DNA of 48,110 bases, from assembly GCA_028875575.1 (NCBI GenBank), contig JAPPDF010000026.1, positions 1 to 48,110 of the forward strand, given 5' to 3'. The notes under the pieces are model-generated. The model did no database searches. It was not told the origin of the DNA and was given only the letters and a program-made list of their open reading frames with translations. The DNA comes from Acidobacteriota bacterium (lineage in GTDB: Bacteria > Acidobacteriota > Terriglobia > Versatilivoradales > Versatilivoraceae). How positions within the stretch are numbered: position 1 is the stretch's first letter; each line of letters starts with the position of its first letter. The position numbers and the translations under genes are program-made. This document shows, piece by piece, positions 34,356 through 43,808 of the stretch.

Positions 34356-35735
34356 GTGGTTGAATCCGGGAAAAATCTGGAGCAGGAACTCGACAGCCTG
34401 AGAATCCACAAGAGCCGAAGGCGTTCCTCGAGCGGCCCCTCCCGGTGGACAACCCGCTGGATTCTTGCCGGTGTTGTACTGGTTCTGGCTGTGACCGCGG
34501 CCGTCACCGCTGCCCGCTTCGCCAGGCAGGAGATCGAGGTGGAAGTCTTCCGCGTGGTCGCGGGCGGTGAGTCCGGGTCTCAGGGCCCTGCGGTGGTCCT
34601 GAACGCCTCCGGGTACATCGTGGCCCATCGCAAGATCCAGTTGACGGCCAAGGTGGTGGGGAAAGTCGCCTGGATCGGTGTCGAAAAGGGGGACCTGGTC
34701 CAGCAGGGACAGGTTCTGGTCAGGCTGGAGGATGCCGAGTATCGGGCTCAGGCGCAGCAGGCCGAGGGACAACTGGCCAGCTTGCTGGCACAATTGAGCG
34801 AGCTGGAGGCCGGCTCCCGTCCCGAAGAGATCGCTCGCGCCAATGCCAACCTGGCCCGTGCCCAGGCCGATCTGAAGAACGCCAGGATCAACCTGGATCG
34901 GGTGCGGAAGCTCTTTGAGGAAGAAGTGCTGCCACGGCAGGACCTGGACAACGCCCAGACCCGCTTCGAGGCCGAGGCGGCTCGAGTGGAATCGCTGTCC
35001 AGGGAAGCCGACCTGGTGCGATTGGGTCCACGGGAGGAGCAGATCGAAGCTATGAGGGGGCGGGTCAAGCAGGCCCGTGGCGCGTTGGCTCTTCGCCGGA
35101 CCTACCTGGACTCCACCGTCATTCGAGCCCCGATCACCGGAACGATCCTGGAAAGGGCCGTGGAGAAGGGAGAATTTGTCACCACCAGCTTTGTGGGTGA
35201 ACGCGGGGCCAAGGGCTACGTGGTCACCCTGGCCGATCTGAACGATCTTCAAGTGGAACTGGACATCAGCCAGGACGACTTCGCCAGGCTCTCCATGAAG
35301 CAGGAGGCCACCCTCAAGACTGATGCCTTTCCCGACCGCTCCTACCGCGGCTATATTGCCGAGATCGCACCGGAGGCCAACCGGCAGAAGGCAACCGTGC
35401 AGGTCAAGGTCCAGGTGGCCGATCCCGACTCCTTCCTGAGACCGGAGATGAATGCCCAGGTTGCCTTCCTGGCTCCGGAAGAGCCGTCCAACGGAGATCG
35501 GGCTCCCACGGGTTTGCGGATTACCGTGCCTACCGCGTCTGTGCGTGACCGGGAGGGTCGCAAGACGGTGTTGGCGGTCCTGCAGGGCCGGGCCAGGGAA
35601 CGCCCAGTCCGGATCGGAGATCTCACTGCCGAGGGCGTAGTCGTCACCGAGGGTCTGATCGGCGGGGAAGATATCGTGGTGAACCCTCCCGGCAATTTGG
35701 AGGATGGGGACCGGGTCCGCAGGGTAGGGGATTAG
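34356..35735 (+). CDS. Membrane-fusion (HlyD/RND-type) adaptor protein
   Basis: A 459-aa adaptor anchored by a single helix ('[21 protein letters not shown]'), linking the inner-membrane permeases to an outer-membrane channel. It has a lipoyl-like half motif '[19 protein letters not shown]', a long coiled coil of Ala/Glu/Gln-rich heptads (about 125-225), the second half motif '[14 protein letters not shown]' and beta-barrel regions after '[16 protein letters not shown]'. It starts with GTG. The outer-membrane partner is not encoded in the window. A dispersed repeat lies between it and the ATPase gene. Confidence 0.9.
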   Translation: MVESGKNLEQELDSLRIHKSRRRSSSGPSRWTTRWILAGVVLVLAVTAAVTAARFARQEIEVEVFRVVAGGESGSQGPAVVLNASGYIVAHRKIQLTAKVVGKVAWIGVEKGDLVQQGQVLVRLEDAEYRAQAQQAEGQLASLLAQLSELEAGSRPEEIARANANLARAQADLKNARINLDRVRKLFEEEVLPRQDLDNAQTRFEAEAARVESLSREADLVRLGPREEQIEAMRGRVKQARGALALRRTYLDSTVIRAPITGTILERAVEKGEFVTTSFVGERGAKGYVVTLADLNDLQVELDISQDDFARLSMKQEATLKTDAFPDRSYRGYIAEIAPEANRQKATVQVKVQVADPDSFLRPEMNAQVAFLAPEEPSNGDRAPTGLRITVPTASVRDREGRKTVLAVLQGRARERPVRIGDLTAEGVVVTEGLIGGEDIVVNPPGNLEDGDRVRRVGD

Positions 35736-35771
35736 CGAGGCTGTGCCTCGGATCGGCGAGCAGGAAAAAGA

Positions 35772-35795
35772 GATATCCACGAAGGGCCACTAAGG
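35772..35795. repeat. Second copy of the 'ccacgaagggccac' repeat
   Basis: ATCCACGAAGGGCCACTAAG matches the repeat at 29452-29490. It lies between the adaptor and ATPase genes of the ABC set. Confidence 0.55.
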
Positions 35796-35845
35796 GGTTG
35801 GAGAAGGGTCGAGAGGGGCTCGCCAAAGGTCGAAAAGGGGAATGC

Positions 35846-36547
35846 ATGGTTAACGATTTGGTGGTGGAGGCCACTGACCTGCACAAGGAGTTCCAGCGGG
35901 ACGCCTTTCAGGTCATTGCCTTGCAGGATGTTCATCTAACGATTCAAAGAGGAGAATTTGTGGCATTCATGGGACCGTCGGGGTCGGGCAAGTCCACCTT
36001 GCTCTATCTCATTGCCGCCATCGACCGCCCCACTCGCGGGCAGGTCAAGGTCCTGGGCCGGGATCTCCTTAAGCTCAAGGAGCGGGCCATAGCGGACTGG
36101 AGGAACGAGAATGTCGGTTTCATCTTTCAGACCTTCAATCTCATTCCCGTCCTGACCGCCCGGGAAAACGTGGAGCTTCCCCTGTTGCTGACCCGTCTCA
36201 GCCGACAGGAGCGGAACGAGCATGCCGCTACCGCTTTAGGGCTGGTTGGATTGTCGGACCGAATGGATCACTATCCGCGCCAGCTTTCCGGCGGCCAGGA
36301 GCAACGGGTGGCTATTGCCCGAGCCATTGTGAGCGATCCCTCCATTATCCTGGCCGATGAGCCCACCGGAGACCTGGACGCGCAGTCGGCCCAGGAGATC
36401 CTCACCATCCTTTCCAGGTTGAACCGCGACCACGGGAAAACCATCCTGATGGTGACCCACGATCCTCATGCAGCCCGCCACGCCAGCAAGATCCGCTATC
36501 TGGAAAAGGGACAATTGCTGCCCGAAGGAGCGCCCCAACCCGAATAG
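35846..36547 (+). CDS. ABC transporter ATPase, LolD/MacB type
   Basis: A 233-aa ATPase that powers the two permeases upstream. Walker [10 protein letters not shown]-loop '[22 protein letters not shown]', signature LSGGQ (followed by E rather than [14 protein letters not shown]), Walker B '[12 protein letters not shown]' and switch His 'MVTHDP' are all present. The NLIP...ENV segment is typical of the LolD/MacB group (3.A.1.122/125). I start at the ATG at 35846; the frame is open to 35798 but that part is encoded by repeat-like sequence. It is the last gene of the set. Confidence 0.93.
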   Translation: MVNDLVVEATDLHKEFQRDAFQVIALQDVHLTIQRGEFVAFMGPSGSGKSTLLYLIAAIDRPTRGQVKVLGRDLLKLKERAIADWRNENVGFIFQTFNLIPVLTARENVELPLLLTRLSRQERNEHAATALGLVGLSDRMDHYPRQLSGGQEQRVAIARAIVSDPSIILADEPTGDLDAQSAQEILTILSRLNRDHGKTILMVTHDPHAARHASKIRYLEKGQLLPEGAPQPE

Positions 36548-36648
36548 TGCATCTCCGGATGGGTTTGGCAGACGTGGGCGATCCCGACAAGCAACCCGCA
36601 TTTTGATTGTGTAGCAAACTGCCGGTGAAAAGACCCGGCGAGCCGCCC

Positions 36649-37413
36649 ATGCCTGATCTCGGCCGCATTGCCATTGTGCTGGTGGAGACCAGCTCCCCGG
36701 GAAACCTGGGCTCGGTGGCCCGTGTCATGAAGAACATGGGTATGGGTCGACTCGTCCTGGTCGACTGCAAAGCTGATCTGAGCGAGGAAGCCCGGCAACG
36801 GGCCCGGGGAGCCGACGACCTGTTGGAAAATGCCGTACGGACCAGCGGGCTTGCCTCGGCGCTGGAGTCCTTTCACCTGAGCGTAGCCACCAGCTCGCGG
36901 ACGGTTCGATGGTTCGATCGATCCCTGCAGCCTCGGGAGATGGCAGCCGAGCTGCAGGCGCTGGCCCCCGGGCACGAGGTTGCCATCCTCTTCGGGCCCG
37001 AACGCACCGGACTGACCAATGAGCATTTGCAGTACTGCCACTGGCAGGTGAGGATTCCCACCGTCCCCGGATTCTCATCTCTCAACCTGGCCCATGCCGT
37101 GGCTATCGTGGCCTACGAGCTTTCCCAAGGACTCTCGGCACCTCCTTCCAAAGGGGTTCGGGGGCTGGCGGAACTGGGTCAAACAGAGACCTTCTCTCAA
37201 GATCTGGAAGGATGTCTGAAAGAAATCCAGTTCCTCAAGAAGCAGAATCCCCGGGAAATCATGATGACCCTGCGTCAATTGCTGGCACGGGCTTCACCCG
37301 ACGATCGCGACATCCGCATTCTGAGGGGAATCCTGAGGCAGTGGAAGTGGTACGCCCGGAGTAGGGGGATGCAAGAAGGGACACGAAGGGGGGCTGAGTA
37401 TACTGGGTCATGA
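36649..37413 (+). CDS. trmJ: tRNA 2'-O-methyltransferase, TrmJ-like (SpoU family)
   Basis: Adds a 2'-O-methyl group to a tRNA nucleotide, in known TrmJ at position 32. SpoU motifs are 'NLGSVARVMKNMG' (motif 1), 'LFGPERTGLTN' (motif 2) and 'SSLNLAHAVAIVAYEL' (motif 3), giving the trefoil-knot SAM site. At 254 aa with a C-terminal helical extension ('FLKKQNPREIMMTLRQLLAR') it fits TrmJ rather than TrmL. I start at the ATG at 36649; TTG at 36607 is less likely. It lies about 100 bases after the ABC set and has no obvious link to it. Confidence 0.85.
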   Translation: MPDLGRIAIVLVETSSPGNLGSVARVMKNMGMGRLVLVDCKADLSEEARQRARGADDLLENAVRTSGLASALESFHLSVATSSRTVRWFDRSLQPREMAAELQALAPGHEVAILFGPERTGLTNEHLQYCHWQVRIPTVPGFSSLNLAHAVAIVAYELSQGLSAPPSKGVRGLAELGQTETFSQDLEGCLKEIQFLKKQNPREIMMTLRQLLARASPDDRDIRILRGILRQWKWYARSRGMQEGTRRGAEYTGS

Positions 37414-38386
37414 GTATTGCTACGTATTTTGGGTGGCCATTTCGAATGGGAGCTGTGTGTTTGGGGCCCGCCGTTTGGTCTGCCGCGTACGCGGCTGCGA
37501 CAGTGGGTAGATGTGGCGTGGGGCGGCGTTTCTTTGGAGGAGGTGGTGCGGTCCCGAACGGGTGCTTTCAATGCGCCGCATTCGCGGCTGGGTTGGTGCT
37601 GAACCCAAACGACCCCGGGTTGACACCCGGGGCTACCCTGAGCCGCAGCTACGCAGCTCTATAAGGATGGCCCCTAGGTGGCGTCTCGCCGGGTACCCCC
37701 GTCAACCGCAGCATTCGCAGCTCTCCCCGAACCCACAATGCTGCAAGAGGAAACGTGCTTTTCTATTTAGAATATGCCCTGGCGCAGAGCCCGGGGGGAG
37801 CTATCGGGAAACGTCGCGTAGGGGAGTATAGCCGCGAACGCGGCGGCTATGATTGTTCAGTTGTAATACACTAATTATAAAAGACCTATTTTAGAGAGGT
37901 CCGTCTCCATCCCCTCATTAAATCCCTCTAGTTGAACCGTAATTTACTGGACGATTCAGGACGTTGATGGACAGGTCAGCCAAGTATCAACCTTGAGTCC
38001 GAGGCCGTCAAGCGGGTCCTGAGCCCGCCACGCGATATCCATAGCCAATGCAGTGCCCGCAGTTCGGTCCAAACCATTTTTGATCACCGGCTCTTTCTAG
38101 CACCTACGGATCCGGCGCGTGCTACGGTCGCCCTATCGGCTACCGTCGCCCCATTCCTTCGTCTAGACATAGCGTGATTCTCCTCTCCTGTAGCTTCTCA
38201 AAGAGTTGCTCAAATCACTGTCCAAAGAAATCGTGGGGCGGGAGATCTGATTCTTCCAGTTGGCTGGCCGGAAAGAGGGTCCTTGTAAGGATCTGTAAAG
38301 CCCCTCTCACAATAGAGGTGCGATATACTCGTAAATCAAACACCATCAAGAAATGTCAGGCAAGGTAACTAGAAAAGGAGGCGAAT
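37414..38386. other. Long gene-free stretch
   Basis: No gene is supported across 973 bases. The left part (37417-37700) looks like a dispersed intergenic repeat: it includes a perfect hairpin CCCCGGGT-TGAC-ACCCGGGG (37613-37632) and alternating 'gccgcgtacgcggctgcg' palindromes. Sequence from about 37860 is more AT-rich and featureless. Open frames in this block have no ribosome sites and overlap on both strands. Confidence 0.6.
37613..37632. repeat. Perfect 8-bp hairpin in an intergenic repeat
   Basis: CCCCGGGT pairs with ACCCGGGG around TGAC. It belongs to the repeat-like sequence downstream of trmJ. There is no T-run, so it is not a standard terminator. Confidence 0.6.
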
Positions 38387-38734
38387 ATGTGGAGAAAAGT
38401 ACACATCTCGGCTGTAGCGGGCGCTTTTGTCCTAGGCTTCGCCCTTGGTGCCATCCTCTTTCTCTCCCAGAAATTTGTGATCGTCCCCAAGGACAGCCCG
38501 CACCGTGTCACTGAAGAAAATACCTCTACAGGGCTCCCCTTTCATCTGATGCCAGCAAGAGTAACCCTGGGGACGTCCATTGTTAAACGGCTCGACGAGA
38601 ACAACTGGAGATACACGTTTATGAATCAGGACAAATCTGGAAAGCACACAGGGTTTCACGTGTTCCGTCTCCGGCGAGTAAATGCGGGCAAAGAGTACAT
38701 GGACGCCACCGCTGAAATCCGGCAGACCAACTAA
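38387..38734 (+). CDS. Small hypothetical membrane-anchored protein
   Basis: I do not recognise this 115-aa protein. It has one N-terminal helix ('AVAGAFVLGFALGAILFLSQ', residues 9-28) and an extracytoplasmic beta-rich domain with 'NNWRYTFMNQDKSGKH' and 'VNAGKEYMDATAEI'. A strong ribosome site (AAAAGGAGG, 38373-38381) precedes the ATG, which is the best reason to accept it as real. It is isolated inside about 2 kb of non-coding sequence next to an integrase remnant, and it looks less GC-rich than its neighbours, so recent arrival is possible. Confidence 0.6.
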   Translation: MWRKVHISAVAGAFVLGFALGAILFLSQKFVIVPKDSPHRVTEENTSTGLPFHLMPARVTLGTSIVKRLDENNWRYTFMNQDKSGKHTGFHVFRLRRVNAGKEYMDATAEIRQTN

Positions 38735-38958
38735 CCCTCCTGGCACTTCTTGACTTGCTGGTGCACTGAGAATCGACCACTTACGACTCTCCTTTGCGCA
38801 ATCTTGACAATTTGGGGTGGTCATCTGATCCGGCACAGCAGGACCAACAGGAGGTGCTGCTCGCAGAGAGCGGAGCTTTCGCCGTCGTGGTTAGGGGAAC
38901 TATGAGAGAGTGCTGAGAGCCCGGCAGATTTACCGACAAGGCCAACCTCCGGCTTCCG

Positions 38959-39117
38959 GCTCCCGGAAGGCTGGACGAAGAGGTACAATCCGTTTCCGTC
39001 GGCGTGTCTTCCGGGCGGAGCGGAGCGCAGAAAGGCGGTCGAGAGGGCGTTGCTGGGGTGGCGGCCGGTGGGCTTGGTTTTAGGTCGGGCAGGAGGGACG
39101 TTGCTTAAAGTATCCAT
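38959..39117 (-). pseudogene. Truncated tyrosine recombinase (integrase), N-terminal remnant
   Basis: From the ATG at 39117 the frame reads 'KPTGRHPSNALSTAFLRS' and 'GRHADGNGLYLFVQPSGSR', which match the N-terminal arm-binding (DUF4102) region of P4-type phage and island integrases. The match stops after 'PSGSR'; what follows is unrelated and no catalytic domain (R...HxxR...Y) is found in any frame nearby. About 53 residues remain of a protein normally near 400 aa. This marks a former mobile element. Confidence 0.6.
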
Positions 39118-39139
39118 CCCCCTGTTAAATGGGGGATGG
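39114..39139. repeat. 9-bp hairpin at the integrase remnant start
   Basis: CCATCCCCC pairs with GGGGGATGG around TGTTAAAT. It overlaps the start of the integrase remnant and has no T-run on either side. Confidence 0.55.
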
Positions 39140-39374
39140 CAGTGGAAAGCAAGGGATGTTGGTAGCAAGTCCAGCGATGGCAAGACCTAGATAATACACT
39201 CATAAATAACACAGTTATAGACTATAACGGACGGAGATAAACGTCACTGGAATTTTAATGACTGTTGCTGCGGCAACAACAGGTAGCCGTGGGCGTCAGC
39301 CCATGGGGAACGACGCTTCGCCATCCCCTGAGAATCCGGGATTGCAGGCGTCGGGGGACGGACTCCCGAACGGT

Positions 39375-39403
39375 TTTACTTTGCTCCGGGAACTGAATAT
39401 ACT
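39375..39403 (+). promoter_or_regulatory. Promoter of the aspartate aminotransferase gene
   Basis: TTTACT (39375-39380), a 17-base spacer, and TATACT (39398-39403). Transcription would begin about 65 bases before the ATG at 39475. Confidence 0.6.
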
Positions 39404-39474
39404 CTGCTTCCGCCAGGGCCGTGTGAAGCCCGGCTGAAAGCCTGGAATGACTGGAATTGACGCGGGGAGAGACG

Positions 39475-40647
39475 ATGAGACTAGCCAAACGAGTCGGGCG
39501 CCTTTCGCCCTCGCCGACCATGGCGGTATCGGAAGAGGCCAACCGCCTGCGCTCCGAAGGTCGGGAGGTGGTGGACTTCAGTATCGGTGAGCCGGACTTC
39601 AACACCCCCGACAACATCAAGGGCGTAGGACACCGGGCCATCGACGACAACTTCACCCGCTATACCTCGGCACCGGGTATCAAGGACCTCAGGGAAGCTG
39701 TGGTGGAGAAATACCGCCGCCAGTATGGGGTCGACTACTCCGTGCCCGAGGTGGTGATCTCCTGCGGCGCCAAGCACACCTTGTTCAACCTGGCCTTTGC
39801 CCTGTTCGAAGAAGGTGACGAGGTGCTGCTGCCCGTTCCCTACTGGGTGACTTTTCCCGAGCAGTTCAAGATGGTTGGAGCCGTACCGGTCGAGGTCGTG
39901 ACCCGGGAAGAGGATAACTTTGTCCTCAAGGCATCGGCCCTGGAAGCCAAGGTAACCTCCCGCACACGAGCCATGGTGGTCAACACGCCCAACAATCCTA
40001 CCGGAGCCGTAATTCCGGCCGATGAGATGAACCGGATCGTGGACCTGGCCCTGGACCGGGATCTGATGATCATTTTCGACGAATGCTATGAATTTTTCGT
40101 CTTCGACGGAAATCGGCACACCTCGCTGGCTCGGTACGCCGACCGTGCCAAGCATGTTTCCTTGCTGGTCAACACCGCTTCCAAGACCTACGCCATGACC
40201 GGATGGCGCATTGGCTACCTGGTGGCCCCGCGGGAAGTCGCCAAGAGCGTCAGCAACGTCCAGAGCCACAGCGCCAACCCGGCCTCGGTTTCCCAGAAAG
40301 CGGCCCTTGAGTCCATCCTCGGCAGCCAGGACTCGGTGTCACAGATGATTGCAGAGTATGAGCGCAGGCGTCGTTACGTAGTGGAACGGCTCAACGGCAT
40401 GCCCGGCCTGAGCTGCGCCACTCCGGGAGGCGCCTTTTACGCCTTCCCAAACATTTCCAGCTATTTCGGGAGCGAGGTGCGGGACTCGGTGGAGTTTTCC
40501 ACTTGGCTGCTGCGTCATTCGGGAGTAGCCGTGGTTCCGGGTTCAGCCTTCGGCATGGAAGGTCACGTGCGCATCTCCTTTGCGACCAGCATGGAGAACC
40601 TGGTGACCGGAATGGATCTGATGGAACAGGCTCTGGGCAGCATGTAA
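39475..40647 (+). CDS. Aspartate aminotransferase, class I fold (subgroup 1-beta)
   Basis: A 390-aa PLP enzyme moving amino groups between aspartate and 2-oxoglutarate. The PLP-binding Lys lies in 'NTASKTYAMTGWRIGY', the phosphate-cup and substrate motifs 'NTPNNPTGAV' and 'IIFDECYE' are present, and 'VRISFATS' carries the carboxylate-binding Arg. 'GEPDFNTPDNI' at the N-terminus is typical of the 1-beta group (Thermus, Bacillus AspB), some of which also use prephenate. GGGGAGA at 39463-39470 precedes the ATG. It ends two bases before the lactate permease stop on the other strand. Confidence 0.92.
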   Translation: MRLAKRVGRLSPSPTMAVSEEANRLRSEGREVVDFSIGEPDFNTPDNIKGVGHRAIDDNFTRYTSAPGIKDLREAVVEKYRRQYGVDYSVPEVVISCGAKHTLFNLAFALFEEGDEVLLPVPYWVTFPEQFKMVGAVPVEVVTREEDNFVLKASALEAKVTSRTRAMVVNTPNNPTGAVIPADEMNRIVDLALDRDLMIIFDECYEFFVFDGNRHTSLARYADRAKHVSLLVNTASKTYAMTGWRIGYLVAPREVAKSVSNVQSHSANPASVSQKAALESILGSQDSVSQMIAEYERRRRYVVERLNGMPGLSCATPGGAFYAFPNISSYFGSEVRDSVEFSTWLLRHSGVAVVPGSAFGMEGHVRISFATSMENLVTGMDLMEQALGSM

Positions 40648-40649
40648 CC

Positions 40650-42419
40650 CTACCCGGCCCGCTGCCTGCCGGCAGCGATCAGCCACACGACGGTCGCCGC
40701 AATCAACAGGACGATGAACGTTCCCGGATTCACCCAGCCTTGCCGGGAATGCCACGCGATCGCATAACCCAAAGCACCCGCCAAAAGGGCATAGGTGGCG
40801 AAGGGAAGCAGGGTTAGGCGAATGATGGCGCCCTCCTTGCCGACCAGCCCGGCCACCGCCGAAGCCGCCACCACGTTGTGAACGCAGATCATGTTGCCGG
40901 CGGCTCCGCCTACCGCTTGCAGGGACACCATCCAGACCGGATCCGCCCCGATGCGTTGCCCGACTCCAAACTGGAAGAGGGAGAACATCATGTTGCTGAC
41001 GGTGTTGCTGCCGGCTACGAAAGCCCCCAGGCCTCCGATGAAAGGGGCGAAAATCGGCCAGGCGGTCTGGGCCAGGGCGGCCACACCGGCGGCCAGCACG
41101 ATGGGCATCTTGTCGTAACCGGCGGCCCCACCGTCCGAGTTGATGAATACCTGCACCATGGGGACGGTGAAGATGAGGGCGACCGAGGCAGCTGCCGTGG
41201 TCCCGGCCGATTGAAAACACACCTCCCGGAAACGGGACAAACTCAACCGGTGAGCCCAGAAGGTCAGGACTGAAACCAGCAGAAATATGCTTCCGGGCAG
41301 ATAGAGGGGCTGCACGCGGGCCGAGATCCCGGTGTCCAGGATGTGCGGAAAGGAAATGGTCCAGGCCCGAGTCCATTCCTGAAAAGGGAAAAATCCCAGC
41401 CGGGTGAGTACCAGCAACAGGCCTACCAGAAGATAGGGTGTCCAGGCTCTCAACAGGCCCATTGGGCGAGCCGGAGGCTCCTCCTTCAGACGAACCGATC
41501 CGGTCCAGTGGCCGGGCCAGTGTTCCGGAGCATCGAAATCCCATTGATTCTCCGGCCGCGGCATGAAAATACCTCTCTTGGCGGCAAAGATCACCAGAGC
41601 CAGGCCGATGAGCCCCCCGAACAGGGAGGGGAACTCGGGACCCAGAAATCTGGCTACCAACAGATAGGGCAGGGTCATGGCGAAGGCGGCCATGAGGGCA
41701 AAGGGCCATACCCGCAATCCCTCGGCCCAGGATCGGTTCTTGCCGAAAAAGCGGGTCATCAACGCCAGAACGAACAGGGGCACCAGGGTTCCGGCAGCGG
41801 TGTGCAGCAGCGCCACCCGGAAGCCGATTTCGGAGAGGAAGCCGTTCCAATCGGTGAATCCGGCCTGGAGGGCAAAGGCCTGGATGGAGGCATCGGCGGA
41901 AAGCCCGCTGTTGACTCCGATCAGGATGGGGGTCCCCACGGCACCGAAAGAGACGGGTGTGCTTTGAATGATCATTCCGGCCATGACCGCACCCATGGCC
42001 GGGAACCCCAGTCCCACCAGCAGAGGGACGGCGATGGCCGCCGGCGTCCCGAAACCGGCAGCCCCTTCGATGAAGGTGCCGAACAACCAGGCGATGATCA
42101 CCACCTGAATCCGCCGGTCGGGAGTCACATTGGTGAAACCGCTTCGGATGGCCTGAATGGCGCCGCTTTGCCGCAGGGTGTTGAGCAGCAGAATGGCTCC
42201 AAAGATGATGTAGAGCAGGGTGGCGGCAACCACCAGGCCGTTGATGGAAGCCGCGGCCACCTGCCGCACCGGTACTTGCCACACCAACAGGCCAAGCGCG
42301 GCGGTAACCAGGTAGGCGATCGGCATGGCCCGCCTGGCGGGCCATCGCAGCAGCACCAGCAGCAGGGCTACCGCGACGATGGGGAGAGTGGCCAGCAGAG
42401 AGAGCGTGAAGGGTTGCAA
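40650..42419 (-). CDS. lctP: L-lactate permease
   Basis: A 589-aa symporter of the lactate permease family, bringing lactate (and often glycolate) in with protons. About 12-14 transmembrane helices are seen; conserved blocks '[21 protein letters not shown]', '[16 protein letters not shown]' and '[21 protein letters not shown]'-like sequence are family marks. No lactate dehydrogenase or utilisation (lut/lld) gene is in the window. It converges on the aspartate aminotransferase with a 2-base gap and diverges from ilvC. Confidence 0.94.
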   Translation of the reverse strand: MQPFTLSLLATLPIVAVALLLVLLRWPARRAMPIAYLVTAALGLLVWQVPVRQVAAASINGLVVAATLLYIIFGAILLLNTLRQSGAIQAIRSGFTNVTPDRRIQVVIIAWLFGTFIEGAAGFGTPAAIAVPLLVGLGFPAMGAVMAGMIIQSTPVSFGAVGTPILIGVNSGLSADASIQAFALQAGFTDWNGFLSEIGFRVALLHTAAGTLVPLFVLALMTRFFGKNRSWAEGLRVWPFALMAAFAMTLPYLLVARFLGPEFPSLFGGLIGLALVIFAAKRGIFMPRPENQWDFDAPEHWPGHWTGSVRLKEEPPARPMGLLRAWTPYLLVGLLLVLTRLGFFPFQEWTRAWTISFPHILDTGISARVQPLYLPGSIFLLVSVLTFWAHRLSLSRFREVCFQSAGTTAAASVALIFTVPMVQVFINSDGGAAGYDKMPIVLAAGVAALAQTAWPIFAPFIGGLGAFVAGSNTVSNMMFSLFQFGVGQRIGADPVWMVSLQAVGGAAGNMICVHNVVAASAVAGLVGKEGAIIRLTLLPFATYALLAGALGYAIAWHSRQGWVNPGTFIVLLIAATVVWLIAAGRQRAG

Positions 42420-42763
42420 AACGGCACCTGCGTGGTCAGTTGGTTTTTTCGGACGTTGGGTCGTTCCGGTCCTTCAATTTATGCCAGGACCGGTCGCCCG
42501 GCCCCAACAACATTTCCTCGTAGAAACAGGTGACGAGGTCTACTAGCGTAGTCGGAATGGCGCCCCGAAATTCCATGCGATTCTCTCATCCCAACCTTGG
42601 ACCCGGACAAACTGAGACACTACCGAGTTTTTTGAAGGCAGGTGATGGCTTGGTGTAACATGGGCAGCATCCATGGGCCGGAACCAGGGCTGCCCCCTGC
42701 AGGCAATCGAGGGCCCCGGAAGCAGTTTCCGGACCCAATCCATATCCAAGCGAGGACGCGTCA
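42420..42763. other. Divergent intergenic region, lctP / ilvC
   Basis: This 344-base gap should hold promoters for lctP (minus) and the ilvC operon (plus). Two small hairpins precede ilvC: GGGCAGC/GCTGCCC (42662-42668, 42689-42695) and CCGGAA/TTCCGG (42716-42721, 42727-42732). Neither is followed by a T-run, and I see no leader peptide rich in Leu, Val or Ile codons and no T-box motif. Confidence 0.5.
42632..42661 (+). promoter_or_regulatory. Possible promoter of the ilvC operon
   Basis: TTGAAG (42632-42637), an 18-base spacer, and TAACAT (42656-42661). The boxes are moderate matches. The leader to ilvC would be about 95 bases. Confidence 0.4.
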
Positions 42764-43765
42764 ATGGCGAAAGTTTATCACGATGAAGATGCAGATCTGG
42801 CTCACCTGAAGGAAAAGAAAATTGCCATTATCGGCTACGGCAGTCAGGGACATGCCCATGCCTTGAATCTCAGGGACAGCGGACTGGAGGTGGTGGTCGG
42901 ACTCTATGAGGGGAGCCGCTCCTGGGCCAAGGCCGAGGGCGAAGGACTTCAGGTGGCCACGGTGGATGAGGCTTCGGCCCAATCCCAGGTGATCATGATC
43001 CTGGTTCCCGACCAGACGCAACGGGCAGTGTTCGAAGCCTCCATCAAGCCGCATATGTCGGCAGGAAAGACCCTGATGTTCAGCCACGGGTTCAACATTC
43101 ATTTCAGTCAAGTCGTACCGCCGCCGGAGGTGGATGTCTCCATGATCGCTCCCAAGGGCCCCGGACACATGGTCCGCCAGGTCTACCAGGAGGGAGCAGG
43201 CGTTCCCGCTCTGGTTGCCATCGAGCAGGATGCTTCCGGCCATGCCCTCGACGTGGCGCTGGCCTACGCCAAGGGAATCGGCGCCGCTCGGGCAGGGGTG
43301 ATCGAGACCACCTTCAAGGAGGAGACCGAGACCGATCTGTTCGGTGAGCAAGCCGTACTCTGCGGCGGGACTTCCGCCTTGGTCAAGGCTGGATTCGAGA
43401 CACTCATCAAAGCCGGCTATCAACCGGAAGTGGCTTATTTTGAATGTCTTCACGAGATGAAGTTAATCGTAGACCTCATGTATCAAGGCGGCTTGTCCTA
43501 CATGCGCTATTCCATCAGCGACACCGCCGAGTACGGTGACTACACCCGGGGGCCTCAGATCGTCAACCAGGCCGTGCGGGATGCCATGGACGACATCCTG
43601 GAAAATGTCTGCAACGGCAATTTCGCTCGGGAATTCATCCTCGAGAACCAGTCCGGGCGGGCTTCCATGAACGCCAATCGGCGCCGGGAGGCCGAACACC
43701 CCATCGAGCAGGTGGGCAAGGGACTGAGGGACATGATGAGCTGGATGAACAAGACGGAAAGCTAG
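42764..43765 (+). CDS. ilvC: Ketol-acid reductoisomerase, class I
   Basis: Converts acetolactate or acetohydroxybutyrate to dihydroxy acids with NADPH and Mg2+, the second step of valine and isoleucine synthesis. The Rossmann motif is [12 protein letters not shown]; metal and substrate residues lie in '[13 protein letters not shown]' and '[19 protein letters not shown]'. The beta2-alphaB loop ('[15 protein letters not shown]') with Arg and Ser fits NADPH use. 333 aa is right for class I. GAGGA at 42752-42756 sets the ATG. ilvB and ilvN are not upstream, since lctP diverges here, so acetolactate synthase must be encoded elsewhere. Confidence 0.96.
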   Translation: MAKVYHDEDADLAHLKEKKIAIIGYGSQGHAHALNLRDSGLEVVVGLYEGSRSWAKAEGEGLQVATVDEASAQSQVIMILVPDQTQRAVFEASIKPHMSAGKTLMFSHGFNIHFSQVVPPPEVDVSMIAPKGPGHMVRQVYQEGAGVPALVAIEQDASGHALDVALAYAKGIGAARAGVIETTFKEETETDLFGEQAVLCGGTSALVKAGFETLIKAGYQPEVAYFECLHEMKLIVDLMYQGGLSYMRYSISDTAEYGDYTRGPQIVNQAVRDAMDDILENVCNGNFAREFILENQSGRASMNANRRREAEHPIEQVGKGLRDMMSWMNKTES

Positions 43766-43808
43766 TCAGTGGCCCGCCAAAGGGCTCCAACCGTACCGGT
43801 GACCATCC

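Larger units (their letters stand above)
38735..39474. other. Non-coding stretch with integrase remnant and palindromes
   Basis: Contains the tyrosine-recombinase remnant (38959-39117), a hairpin CCATCCCCC/GGGGGATGG (39114-39139), a short palindrome GTTATA-GAC-TATAAC (39214-39228) and the aspartate aminotransferase promoter (39375-39403). I see no intact gene. Confidence 0.6.

Noticed and set aside
37414-37831. Short plus-strand frames after trmJ (for example 37511-37831)
   Set aside because: They overlap each other, lie in repeat-like palindromic sequence and lack ribosome sites.
40543-42345. 600-codon minus-strand frame overlapping lctP
   Set aside because: An alternative frame of lctP. 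The frame ending at 40650 gives the full lactate permease sequence.
42546-42763. T-box or leucine/valine attenuator before ilvC
   Set aside because: No AGGGTGG-like T-box sequence, no leader peptide with runs of branched-chain codons, and no T-run after the hairpins.
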